Assembly (NCBI GenBank): GCA_027001895.1
Contig: JALTLP010000374.1
Location: 1-31,373 of the forward strand
DNA length: 31,373 nt
Origin: Chromatiales bacterium
GTDB lineage: Bacteria > Pseudomonadota > Gammaproteobacteria > UBA6429 > Thiohalophilaceae
Direction of reading: 5' to 3'
Shown here: piece after piece, positions 8,348-16,506 of the stretch
Layout: every line of letters begins with the position of its first letter
Position numbering within the stretch: the stretch's first letter is position 1
The notes under the pieces: model-generated
The model's input: only the letters and a program-made list of their open reading frames with translations
Told to the model about the DNA's origin: nothing
The model's database searches: none
Made by a program: the position numbers and the translations under genes

Positions 8348-9012
8348 TAGTTATGGTCCTTAAAGACATAACCCTGACCACGTCGGGTTTCAATGCGCTC
8401 TTTTCCAAGAATCTGGCGTAAGTGTCGCACATAGACTTCAATGACATTGCTGTCTTTCTCTGAATCAAAATCATAGACATGTTCGGTCAGTTTTGTTTTA
8501 GACAATACTTTGCCTGGATTCAATAAAAAATAACGTAACAATCGGTATTCTACACCGGTTAGTTTATGTTCCTGATTATCTTCGGTTGTGACGGTTTGTT
8601 TTTCCTCGTCGAGAGACAGGCCGGCAACATCAAGTTTTCCTCCGGGCTGTTGACTTGAACGATGCAGTAAGGCGGTAATTCTTGCCAGCAGTTCTTCTAC
8701 ATGGAAAGGCTTACCCAGATAATCATCGGCTCCGGCTTTAAAACCATCAACACGTTCATGCCAGGCATTGCGGGCTGTCAGAACAATGACGGGCAGGTGA
8801 TTATTTTTTTGTCGCCAGTTTTTGAGTACATCAAGTCCACTACGTTCAGGTAAACCCAGATCAAGTACGGCAATGTCATAGAGCATTTCATTACCCATAA
8901 ATTCAGCCGATACGCCATTATCTGCTGCATCGACAGCATATCCTGCATTTTTCAAATACTTTTTGAGTGTAGCGACCAGATCTTTATCATCTTCTGCGAG
9001 CAATAATCGCAT
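8347..9012 (-). CDS. PhoP-like OmpR-family response regulator
   Basis: This is a two-domain DNA-binding regulator of 221 residues. The receiver has the acidic pair D8/D9, phospho-acceptor D51 in AVLDLGLPERSG, T79 region VLTAR and K in GKPFHVEEL. The winged-helix effector domain spans about 125-221 with VIEVYVRHLRQILG and RRGQGYVF. The segments TARNAWHERVDGFKAGADDY and KPFHVEELLAR closely resemble PhoP. It lies 2 bases after the PepSY gene and overlaps the kinase gene by one base. It most likely controls the cytochrome genes in front of it, although no operator can be pointed out. Confidence 0.92.
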   Translation of the reverse strand: MRLLLAEDDKDLVATLKKYLKNAGYAVDAADNGVSAEFMGNEMLYDIAVLDLGLPERSGLDVLKNWRQKNNHLPVIVLTARNAWHERVDGFKAGADDYLGKPFHVEELLARITALLHRSSQQPGGKLDVAGLSLDEEKQTVTTEDNQEHKLTGVEYRLLRYFLLNPGKVLSKTKLTEHVYDFDSEKDSNVIEVYVRHLRQILGKERIETRRGQGYVFKDHN

Positions 9013-9014
9013 GT

Positions 9015-9329
9015 TTAGTCATCTTCTCTGCTTGAAATAACTTCACCATTGCTGGCATTAATATGCAATTCCTGCACGATACCACTTTGAGTAAGGATTT
9101 CAATTTCATATATTACAAGTCCATCTTCTTTTTCAAGCTCGACTTCAAGTATTTTTCCGGGGTATTTCCTGTAAATTTTTTTTAATATATTTTCTAATGG
9201 CAATATTTCCCCGTCATTAAGTAATCGTTTTGCCTCGATATAGTCATCATCTGCCTGGCCGGATTGCAAGGGTAGCAATATGGCCAGACAGATGAGTAAT
9301 AAGTGTATAACGTAATTTCTCTTATTCAT
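9015..9329 (-). CDS. PepSY-domain protein, exported
   Basis: This small protein of 104 residues has an N-terminal signal peptide (NYVIHLLLICLAILLPLQSGQA, cleavage near residue 26) followed by a PepSY-type fold. The core is the AKRLLNDGEILPLENILKKI helix and the EVELEKEDGLVIYEIEILTQ strand pair, ending in ELHINASNGEVIS. PepSY proteins often sit beside PhoPQ-like systems and are thought to modulate the sensor or periplasmic proteolysis. Here it lies between the diheme cytochrome gene and the regulator gene, with only 2 bases to the latter, so it is likely a periplasmic accessory of the sensor. The exact action is unknown. Confidence 0.85.
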   Translation of the reverse strand: MNKRNYVIHLLLICLAILLPLQSGQADDDYIEAKRLLNDGEILPLENILKKIYRKYPGKILEVELEKEDGLVIYEIEILTQSGIVQELHINASNGEVISSREDD

Positions 9330-9356
9330 ATTAAGTAAGTATACCCTAAATACAGT

Positions 9357-9911
9357 TTAATCATCCCACCTTCCATAGCCCGGGATGTTGATATTATGTT
9401 CATTAAATGATCCTTTTTCAGCCTTTAAATGGCAGCTATTGCATTGGCTAAAGCTTTGAACTTTGGGGTTTCCACTCACCATGCGTTTCGGAATTTCATT
9501 ATGCTCACGTATAAAGTAAGGTGTTTCAGTGATTCTTAGCGGAATATCATTTTGGGAAATGGATCGACTAAACTTTTGAGAACGTCGATAATTTGATTTG
9601 TCCGCACTGTTTTTCGTTAATAACTGACTTATAGTCTGGTGGGTTTGTGGATCAAGCTCGGCATTGTCATCAAAATGCTTGTCGAGATGATCCATTATTT
9701 TTTCCCATGAGCGGGAAGGTAGTAAGCCTGGCGGATAAGCCATATGGCAACTTCCACATTCTTCCTGGTACACCGGGTTAGAAACAGCTGCAACACCAGA
9801 AGATTTACGTTTATATTTATCCCAGTCAAAATCACTGTCACTCCATACCACGGGGATACTGAGTATACTTATAGTAAAAATAACTGAACCGATTGCAAGA
9901 GTACTTTTCAT
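9357..9911 (-). CDS. Periplasmic diheme cytochrome c (DHC-type)
   Basis: The 184-residue protein has a signal peptide ending near residue 24 (PVVWS) and two heme c attachment sites, CGSCH at 52-56 and CNSCH at 157-161. After the first site comes MAYPPGLLPSRSWEKIMDHL, characteristic of the diheme cytochrome c (DHC) that is the redox partner of the SHP cytochrome. After the second site the chain ends with a short tail GYGRWDD. DHC is thought to pass electrons from the membrane cytochrome b561 to SHP. The three genes occur here in the order cytochrome b561, SHP, DHC with gaps of 10-13 bases, which strongly supports the assignment. Confidence 0.9.
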   Translation of the reverse strand: MKSTLAIGSVIFTISILSIPVVWSDSDFDWDKYKRKSSGVAAVSNPVYQEECGSCHMAYPPGLLPSRSWEKIMDHLDKHFDDNAELDPQTHQTISQLLTKNSADKSNYRRSQKFSRSISQNDIPLRITETPYFIREHNEIPKRMVSGNPKVQSFSQCNSCHLKAEKGSFNEHNINIPGYGRWDD

Positions 9912-9924
9912 TGTATATCTCCTG

Positions 9925-10347
9925 TTACTTTTGTTTCATAACTGACTTGCTGAGGTAAGCAAGAATATCGGCTTTTTCCTGTGCGCTGCATTCTCGCCCA
10001 AAAGTCCATTTGCAGTTGCGTTTAAACCATTTGTTAACTTTTTTCATGTTAGTGAGTCGCTTAGGGTTTTCGGTGGGCGACATGGGTTTGATGACTTTAT
10101 TTGTTCTGATGTGCTTACCCGACTTATTGATATTACTCGTGTGGCAGGACGTACAACTGCGCTCACTAAATTTTCCAGTTGCAGAAAAACGTTGTTGCCA
10201 AAGCTTTTCCCCCCGTTCAGCGCTGGGCTGAGTCACTCCTTGAGAAGCGTATTGTTCAAATAGGTTTTGAACAACCCGGTTTTCAGCATGTACATGGCTT
10301 AAAGGGATAACGCTAATGGCGAGCAAAAATAAAATTAATTTTTTCAT
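9925..10347 (-). CDS. SHP-type oxygen-binding monoheme cytochrome c (DUF1924)
   Basis: The precursor has 140 residues with a signal peptide cut after HVHA (residue 21). One heme site, CTSCH, lies at 65-69, and the C-terminal half contains KWFKRNCKWTFGRECSAQEK. This is the hallmark of sphaeroides heme protein (SHP), a high-spin cytochrome c with a His/Asn-ligated heme whose Asn is displaced on binding oxygen or nitric oxide. The Asn in KRNC is a candidate for that ligand, but I cannot assign it by alignment. The two non-heme cysteines (RNC and REC) match the disulfide of the family. Its physiological role is not settled; peroxide, NO or hydroxylamine metabolism have been considered for the family. 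Confidence 0.88.
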   Translation of the reverse strand: MKKLILFLLAISVIPLSHVHAENRVVQNLFEQYASQGVTQPSAERGEKLWQQRFSATGKFSERSCTSCHTSNINKSGKHIRTNKVIKPMSPTENPKRLTNMKKVNKWFKRNCKWTFGRECSAQEKADILAYLSKSVMKQK

Positions 10348-10357
10348 GATACCTTCC

Positions 10358-10939
10358 TTATTTAGAACCGCTGTCAGATGACTTAAAGCCGCTTAACATT
10401 GCGGATATCAGATTTTCTTTATGAATAAAACTTTCAGCAAGAACACCGAGCACATGGAAGAACACCAGAATAACAGTGAAGTTAGCAAAAAACTCATGGG
10501 CTTCTTCAAGGATATCTTCCCAGTACTCTCCAGAATCTACAAAAAATTGTGCTGCAGGACCGGCTTGATCTTCAGCCCCAAGTAAAAAAATACCGGTCGT
10601 GGTTGTCAGTAATAAACTTAATATTAAGAGAATAACCATCGCGCCACCGGCCGGGTTGTGGCCAATGTATCTTTTTGCCTTAAAGCGTAAAGTATCTTTT
10701 AAAAAACTGATAATGTTAGCCGGAGAATAGACAAAATTACTAAAGCGAGCGTATCGCGTGCCAATAAAGCCCCATATAATACGGATAACAAGCAGAGACA
10801 GAATCAGGTAGCCTGCCCAGCTATGGATAGTCATGTAATCATCTTCTGTAATGTAGGCAATGGTAAAAGCACTGACTAATGACCAGTGAAAGAACCGAAC
10901 GAGAGGGTCCCAGACTTTTATTTGTGATAAATTACTCAT
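10358..10939 (-). CDS. Cytochrome b561-type di-heme membrane protein
   Basis: This membrane protein of 193 residues has four hydrophobic segments (about 16-32, 40-60, 100-122 and 150-170). Candidate heme b ligands are H18, H39, H148 and H162, placed as in the bacterial cytochrome b561/NiFe-hydrogenase b-subunit family. It opens the operon and would take electrons from the quinone pool and pass them to the diheme cytochrome and SHP. GAAGGCG precedes the ATG. Upstream is a divergent intergenic region of about 170 bases shared with tmcA. Confidence 0.9.
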   Translation of the reverse strand: MSNLSQIKVWDPLVRFFHWSLVSAFTIAYITEDDYMTIHSWAGYLILSLLVIRIIWGFIGTRYARFSNFVYSPANIISFLKDTLRFKAKRYIGHNPAGGAMVILLILSLLLTTTTGIFLLGAEDQAGPAAQFFVDSGEYWEDILEEAHEFFANFTVILVFFHVLGVLAESFIHKENLISAMLSGFKSSDSGSK

Positions 10940-11109
10940 GATTTTCGCCTTCTGTGTTTGTTTAAAATAAAGATAGCAGCCAAAGCTGAAACCAAGCTGA
11001 AAATGGCTACCGGTTTAACGCTGGTTGTAAAGCAGGTTATATTGCAGGTTGTAAGTCAATATAAGTTTTTGTTTTTATTGGTAATATATTGCTACATCAA
11101 GGAATACAT

Positions 11110-13236
11110 TTGTCATCTGATTCTCCATACAGTCATGTTCGTGGCTCAATCAAACCGACTGACCGGGCAGTCTGGCAATGCAGTGCTAATTTGCACCGCC
11201 ACATCTATGTGTTAGCAGGTGATAAGGCGTGGCAGAAAGCATTGTTGATAAGTATTTTGCAGGGCGTTGAAAGTGAAGTACTATGGCTAACAGATGAAGA
11301 TGTAAATAAATGCACTGCTTCAATTGAGACCCTGCCTTTTAAAAAAGCTAAAAGCTGGTTAGGTAATGAAAAAAAAGTGGTTATCTATGATGCCAATAAA
11401 AATTTTGAGCCCGATAGCTTTGCGGCAATAAGCGGTATTATCGTAGGTGGTGGTGTATTATTTTTGTTAATGCCGGAAACAAACAGGTGGAATACGGTAT
11501 ATCCATTAGCTTTTGGTCAACGGTTATTAAAACGTATTACCGAATCACCTGAAATAATCGTTATTAATGAAACGGATGGTTTTATTAACATTCCTGAACG
11601 TAAACAAATTATAAATAATCCTGTTGCTAGGCTGGGGTTATATAAATCCGTTGACCAGCAACAGGCCGTGGAAATAATAGAACGACAGCTAACCGAACAG
11701 ACGAATACACCGGTTGTGCTGGTTTCTGATCGGGGGCGGGGTAAGTCTGCCGCGCTGGGTCTGTCCGTTGTTAAGTTAATCGAACAAGGCATAAAACACA
11801 TTATTATTAGCGCCCCGCGATTAGCTGCGACCGATATTATTTTTAAACATATTAAGGATAACCTGCCACAGGCTGAGATGAGTCGCGGTAGTGTAAGATA
11901 TGCCGGATGTGTTGTGCAGTTTTACCCGCCCGATGAGTTACTCACTAAGGATATATCAGCAGATATATTATTAGTCGATGAAGCGGCGGCGATTCCGGTT
12001 CCGATGTTAACGGCTTTTCTAAATAAATATCCACAATGTGTATTTGCAACCACGGTACATGGCTACGAGGGCACAGGTCGGGGTTTTGCTGTGTGTTTTT
12101 ACAAGGTATTGGATAAACTAAAGCCACAGTGGATTAAGCTTGATTTGCATACCCCTATCCGCTGGCCAGAGAATGATCCGCTGGAAAAATGGATATTTGA
12201 ACTACTTTGTCTCGATGCAGAGTATGCAAATTTGCAACGGGATGATTTTAATCTGCAAACATTACAGCATCGCAAGCTTGGCAAAGATCGGCTTGCTGAA
12301 AATAATCAGCTTATTAAAGAAGTTTTTGCATTGCTGGTACTGGCACATTACCGTACCCGGCCCAGAGATTTAAAAAGCTTGCTGGATGACGATAATATTT
12401 CAGTGTATGCCAGTTTTTATAAAGAACACGTAGTGGCTGTATCGCTGGTGATAGCGGAAGGCAAGTTTTCAAAGGCGTTATCAACAGAAGTTTATCGCGG
12501 TAAGCGCCGTCCGACAGGGAACTTGCTGGCACAGACATTGACTTACCATTGTGGCGTTGAACATGCTGCTACCCTGAATTATGCGAGGATAATGCGTATT
12601 GCCGTTCACCCAAACCTGCAATTAAACGGTATAGGTAGTGCATTGCTTAAGTTTGTTTTAGTTAACGAAAAACAAAATGGCCGGGATATTATTGGTACAA
12701 GCTTTGGAATGAATATGGATTTACCTGGTTTCTGGGTGAAACAAAAGTTTAAGCTTATACGTATTGGTTTTACCCGTGAACAAACCAGTGGTGAACATGC
12801 TGCGGTTATGTTGTTAGCATTCACCGAAGAGGGGGAAAAAGTATATAAAGATGCGCTTGAAAGTTTTAATGGGAACCTTGCTTACTGGCTAAACGATGTT
12901 TTAAGCGATATAGATTCGCCATTAAAAGACAGGATAGAAGCCGCACATGTGATGCCTACTAACATGGCAGTAAGGGATAAAAAAGATATTGAGTCATTTA
13001 TTGAGTATTCAAGGAACTACGAATTATGTATCGGAAGTCTGAACAGACTGGTTGTTTCCAATATGGAGCTGTTATCTGCCAACAAATTTCCAGAAAAGTT
13101 CAGGGATGTTTTACTTGATAAGGTAATAAACAGGAAAAACTGGAAAGACATTTCTGAAACAATGCATTTATCGGGGAAGTCTGAAGCCAGAAAGCTTTTC
13201 CAGCAGGCAATACGGTATTTATTGAAAAGTAATTAA
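11110..13236 (+). CDS. tmcA: tRNA(Met) cytidine acetyltransferase TmcA
   Basis: TmcA makes N4-acetylcytidine at the wobble position of elongator tRNA-Met using acetyl-CoA and ATP or GTP. The domains are all present: an N-terminal helicase-like domain with Walker A RGRGKS (208-213) and Walker B LLVDEAAAIP (D290, E291), the motif TTVHGYEGTGRGF, a GNAT acetyltransferase domain with RIAVHPNLQLNGIGSALL (near 496-512), and a C-terminal tRNA-binding region. I place the start at TTG 11110, where AAGGAA lies 5 bases upstream. The in-frame TTG at 11089 has no good ribosome site and would add 7 residues. The product is 708 residues, a little longer than the enteric protein. The probable substrate tRNA gene lies at 6863-6939. 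Confidence 0.94.
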   Translation: MSSDSPYSHVRGSIKPTDRAVWQCSANLHRHIYVLAGDKAWQKALLISILQGVESEVLWLTDEDVNKCTASIETLPFKKAKSWLGNEKKVVIYDANKNFEPDSFAAISGIIVGGGVLFLLMPETNRWNTVYPLAFGQRLLKRITESPEIIVINETDGFINIPERKQIINNPVARLGLYKSVDQQQAVEIIERQLTEQTNTPVVLVSDRGRGKSAALGLSVVKLIEQGIKHIIISAPRLAATDIIFKHIKDNLPQAEMSRGSVRYAGCVVQFYPPDELLTKDISADILLVDEAAAIPVPMLTAFLNKYPQCVFATTVHGYEGTGRGFAVCFYKVLDKLKPQWIKLDLHTPIRWPENDPLEKWIFELLCLDAEYANLQRDDFNLQTLQHRKLGKDRLAENNQLIKEVFALLVLAHYRTRPRDLKSLLDDDNISVYASFYKEHVVAVSLVIAEGKFSKALSTEVYRGKRRPTGNLLAQTLTYHCGVEHAATLNYARIMRIAVHPNLQLNGIGSALLKFVLVNEKQNGRDIIGTSFGMNMDLPGFWVKQKFKLIRIGFTREQTSGEHAAVMLLAFTEEGEKVYKDALESFNGNLAYWLNDVLSDIDSPLKDRIEAAHVMPTNMAVRDKKDIESFIEYSRNYELCIGSLNRLVVSNMELLSANKFPEKFRDVLLDKVINRKNWKDISETMHLSGKSEARKLFQQAIRYLLKSN

Positions 13237-13315
13237 CACAATGCCGTATTATTCACAGATACGGTTAAGATTGTATGGTATATATTAACAAGTTTGTCAC
13301 AATTAAGGAGAAAAT

Positions 13316-13777
13316 ATGAAACAGTTTAAAATAAAATACACAGGAATATTTTTTATAGCATTTAGTCTTGTTTTTAGTTCGGGCGTATACAGCAAAGAGC
13401 CTGGCAAAAAACCAGAAATTACAGTTTACAAAAGCCCAACCTGTGGTTGCTGTAAAAAATGGGTGGCACACCTGGAAAAATCCGGTTTTAACGTAAAAGC
13501 GATAAATCGTCGTGATATGCGTTCAGTTAAAGCACAATTCGGTGTTCATGGTGCTTACCGTTCATGCCATACAGCAAAAATTGGAAAATATTATATTGAA
13601 GGGCATGTTCCTGCCAGTGATATAAAAAGGTTAATAAAAGAAAAACCGGATGCGAAAGGGCTGGCAGTACCGGGCATGCCGATGGGTTCACCGGGTATGG
13701 AAGGCCATCGTAAAGATCGTTATTCAGTGTTACTGGTTGATAAAAAAGAGGGTGTAACAGAGTATAGCCGCCACTGA
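13316..13777 (+). CDS. DUF411 metal-binding protein, exported
   Basis: The 153-residue protein has a signal peptide (IFFIAFSLVFSSGVYS, cleavage near 26) and a DUF411 domain starting with TVYKSPTCGCCKKWVAHLEK. The cysteines C43, C45 and C46 form the CxCC motif thought to bind copper or another soft metal. Downstream segments GAYRSCHTAKIGKYYIEGHV and GLAVPGMPMGSPGMEG are typical; they add another cysteine, histidines and methionines. The family is often found beside copper-resistance genes, but none are visible here. Clear AAGGAG lies 6-7 bases before the ATG. The TVP38-like gene follows after 24 bases and may share the message. Confidence 0.9.
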   Translation: MKQFKIKYTGIFFIAFSLVFSSGVYSKEPGKKPEITVYKSPTCGCCKKWVAHLEKSGFNVKAINRRDMRSVKAQFGVHGAYRSCHTAKIGKYYIEGHVPASDIKRLIKEKPDAKGLAVPGMPMGSPGMEGHRKDRYSVLLVDKKEGVTEYSRH

Positions 13778-13801
13778 CCTTATTATATTTACGGTGCAGG
13801 G

Positions 13802-14464
13802 TTGCAAGTCTTGAATGGGAAAGTAACAGCAATAGTCCTTATTGTGCTGTTTAGCCTTATATACCTGTATTTATATCAGACCGGTACAATCGATTCGTTG
13901 TTTCAGATTGAGACATTGCAGTCAAAATTACACAGTATAGGTAAGTGGGGCCCATTATTTATTATTGTGCTGATGGCCGCTGCAATTGTAATGAGTCCGC
14001 TGCCCAGCGCACCTGTTGCACTGGCATCGGGTCTGGTTTATGGACATGGCTGGGGAACAATCTATATTCTTATTGGTGCCGAGGCCGGTGCTTTGATAGC
14101 GTTTACGTTATCCAGACAGCTTGGCTATACTGCAATGCAGAAGCATTTTGGTGATAAAATAAAGAGCAAGTATTTAAATTCCGGCAAGCATCTTATGCTG
14201 GTTGTTTTTATTACCCGGCTAATACCTTTTATATCGTTTGATATTATAAGCTATGCCGCTGGCTTAACCAGAATAAGTTATCTGCAGTTTGCGCTTGCTA
14301 CATTTGCCGGAATCTTACCGGCCAGTTTTTTACTCGCCCACCTTGGCACTGAGATGTCGGGAAATACAGCCGAACAGATGTTTATAACTATCCTGTTCCT
14401 GGGGGCAATTACTCTTATTCCCGGACTGATAGCTTTATATAAAAAATATAAACACAAGCATTAA
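13802..14464 (+). CDS. TVP38/TMEM64 (DedA-like) family membrane protein
   Basis: The product of about 217-220 residues has an N-terminal membrane segment, a reentrant-type segment with MSPLPSAPVALASGLVYGHGWG (the conserved proline/glycine motif of the VTT domain), the segment YILIGAEAGALIAFTLSRQL, and the loop FITRLIPFISFDIISYAAGL. Relatives are lipid-related membrane proteins of poorly known function. There is no ATG. The start is TTG at 13802 or TTG at 13811; an AGGG at 13797-13800 is better spaced for 13811. It ends one base before the convergent GGDEF-EAL gene, and no terminator is seen between them. Confidence 0.85.
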   Translation: MQVLNGKVTAIVLIVLFSLIYLYLYQTGTIDSLFQIETLQSKLHSIGKWGPLFIIVLMAAAIVMSPLPSAPVALASGLVYGHGWGTIYILIGAEAGALIAFTLSRQLGYTAMQKHFGDKIKSKYLNSGKHLMLVVFITRLIPFISFDIISYAAGLTRISYLQFALATFAGILPASFLLAHLGTEMSGNTAEQMFITILFLGAITLIPGLIALYKKYKHKH

Positions 14465-16477
14465 TTAATTATTATCAAGCCATTCAGATAAGGGGCGGGG
14501 CTTTCCCAGATAATAACCTTGCCCATAAGTAATGCCTATTTTACGCAGTTCTTCGACGTCTTCTCTGGACTCGACATATTCGGCAACCGTTTCCTGATTA
14601 CGTAACTTGCTTATCTCATTGGTATAACGAATCATCGCATGGTCAACCGGATCGGTCAGCATGTCGCGGACGAAGCTCCCGTCAATTTTAACAACATCAA
14701 ACGGCAGGTTTTTTAAATATTCGAAGGACGACATACCGGTACCAAAGTCATCAAGCGCAAAGCCGATACCATGTTGCCTGCAAAACCGTATAAATTCTTC
14801 AGCCTGCACCAGGTTGCCAATACTCGATGTTTCAGTAACTTCCAGTTCAAGTCGTTGCCAGGGAAAAGTATAGTGTTGAATTGCGTTTTTTACACAGGCC
14901 TGGAATTCAGGATGATTCAGAGTGCCGCCGGCAAGATTAATGTGTACAGAGTGTAGCTTGTTAATATGTTCGGGCTGTTTACAAATTATCTCAAGGTAGC
15001 TGGTTAAAACATGGATATCGATATCTACCATAAGCTGGTAGCGTTCTGCGGTAGGCAGAAACTGATCCGGTGGGAGGAAGTCACCGTTACTGTCCCACAT
15101 ACGAAGTAAAATTTCATAACTTATTTTGTCTGTTGTTTTTTGTAATGGCACTATATCCTGAGCAAAAAGTTCGAAGCGGGCAGGCCCTTCTTTGAGGGCT
15201 TCTTTGATTGCGCTAGCAATATTTATTTCAGTCTTTAACTTGTTATCGCTGTGCTCACTTTGCCTGTGTATATGTAATTTATTTTGCCCGCGTTTTTTTG
15301 CATTATAAAATGCGACATCCGCTACTTTGAGTAATTCTGTCAGGGTATATTCAAAGGGTTTAAAAGCAACAAGGCCAATAGATGCAGATACGCTTAGTGT
15401 TTCGCCATCCCAGACAAAACGAAAGTCACTCAGATCTTTTAATAAAGTTTCGGTTATCGTTGTTGCCTGCTGTAAAGACGTGTTTTTTAACAGAACAATA
15501 AAATCATCACCCCCGGTTCGGGCGATATCTGCTTCTGCCGGTAACGCTGTTTTTAAATAATGCGTAACAAGCTGAAGAAGCTCATCACCTGCAACATGCC
15601 CGACTGAATCATTTATGTTTTTAAACTGGTCAATATCAAGGTTTAACAGGACATGAGATGTTTGTTGTGGGTCTTGCAGTGCCTGATTAATTTTATCCTC
15701 TATCGCATAGCGGTTATACAGGCCGGTCAGTTTGTCATGCTGGCTCTGGTGACGTAAAACATCTGTTGTTTTGATGATTTTTGAAATCATCCGGTTATAA
15801 CCATTGAATAACAGGCCGATTTCATTTTTTGCTCTGGTTTTAACGCTGATAAATTTATTTTTGTCTATATCGCTCTGATAAATGGCCGAAGCAAGTATTT
15901 CAAAAGGCTTTGTATAATACCGACTGATTCGCCATGCGATAAAAATACCAACACCGACAATAAACGGGAAGATTAGCATCAGGGTTATAAATTTTTCCTT
16001 TATTCGGGTGTTATATTGTTCTGGATTAATAACAATAATGGTATCACCGAGTTTAAAGTCATCCGCAGTAACCGGCAGTTTTATAAAAAGGCGGCCGTTA
16101 GCGTCAAAAAAAGGTTTGTTAGTGGTTATTTTCTCAAGGACATCCTGTCTGAGGTATTGTTGTTTACCGTGGGAGAAAATAGCCTGTTGCTTGTTATTAT
16201 ATAATTGCAGCGCATCGACTGATTTAAATCCTTCTATACGAAAGCTTATATCAGACAGGGTATCCGCTCTAGTATTGATAAGTGCCTTTAAAAGGTCATT
16301 GTTAATTGAACGACCAAGTGCGCTGGCTTGTTCAATAGCAAGTACACGACGTTCTTTAATATCAAACCGGCTAACCAGTAATAATGTACCGGCACCGACA
16401 GCAGACAGGAGTATAACCATTAATATAATTAACTGGGTACGTATACTGAGTTTTTGCCATGTTTTCCGTATATTCAT
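14465..16477 (-). CDS. Membrane-bound GGDEF-EAL cyclic-di-GMP protein
   Basis: The 670-residue protein has TM1 at about 16-35, a periplasmic sensory domain, TM2 at about 163-182, a HAMP-like linker, a GGDEF domain and an EAL domain. The GGDEF signature is altered to GGDDF (322-326), and the inhibitory RxxD site has no Arg at the expected place. The EAL domain looks complete: EILLR (E455), HINLAGG, VTETS, LDDFGTGMSSFEYL, KIDGSFV and AEYVES. Phosphodiesterase activity is likely; cyclase activity is doubtful. It lies 29 bases after the rhodanese gene on the same strand, so the periplasmic domain could act in the same setting. The signal is unknown. Confidence 0.92.
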   Translation of the reverse strand: MNIRKTWQKLSIRTQLIILMVILLSAVGAGTLLLVSRFDIKERRVLAIEQASALGRSINNDLLKALINTRADTLSDISFRIEGFKSVDALQLYNNKQQAIFSHGKQQYLRQDVLEKITTNKPFFDANGRLFIKLPVTADDFKLGDTIIVINPEQYNTRIKEKFITLMLIFPFIVGVGIFIAWRISRYYTKPFEILASAIYQSDIDKNKFISVKTRAKNEIGLLFNGYNRMISKIIKTTDVLRHQSQHDKLTGLYNRYAIEDKINQALQDPQQTSHVLLNLDIDQFKNINDSVGHVAGDELLQLVTHYLKTALPAEADIARTGGDDFIVLLKNTSLQQATTITETLLKDLSDFRFVWDGETLSVSASIGLVAFKPFEYTLTELLKVADVAFYNAKKRGQNKLHIHRQSEHSDNKLKTEINIASAIKEALKEGPARFELFAQDIVPLQKTTDKISYEILLRMWDSNGDFLPPDQFLPTAERYQLMVDIDIHVLTSYLEIICKQPEHINKLHSVHINLAGGTLNHPEFQACVKNAIQHYTFPWQRLELEVTETSSIGNLVQAEEFIRFCRQHGIGFALDDFGTGMSSFEYLKNLPFDVVKIDGSFVRDMLTDPVDHAMIRYTNEISKLRNQETVAEYVESREDVEELRKIGITYGQGYYLGKPRPLSEWLDNN

Positions 16478-16506
16478 AATGTCAGTATGAAAAGCAGTAA
16501 CGATGT

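Noticed and set aside
11089..11109. tmcA start at TTG 11089
   Set aside because: No ribosome-binding site precedes it, whereas TTG 11110 has AAGGAA at a good distance in the same frame.
13244..13264. Hairpin CCGTAT/ATACGG after tmcA as a terminator
   Set aside because: The stem is only 6 bp with a 9-base loop, and no T-run follows.
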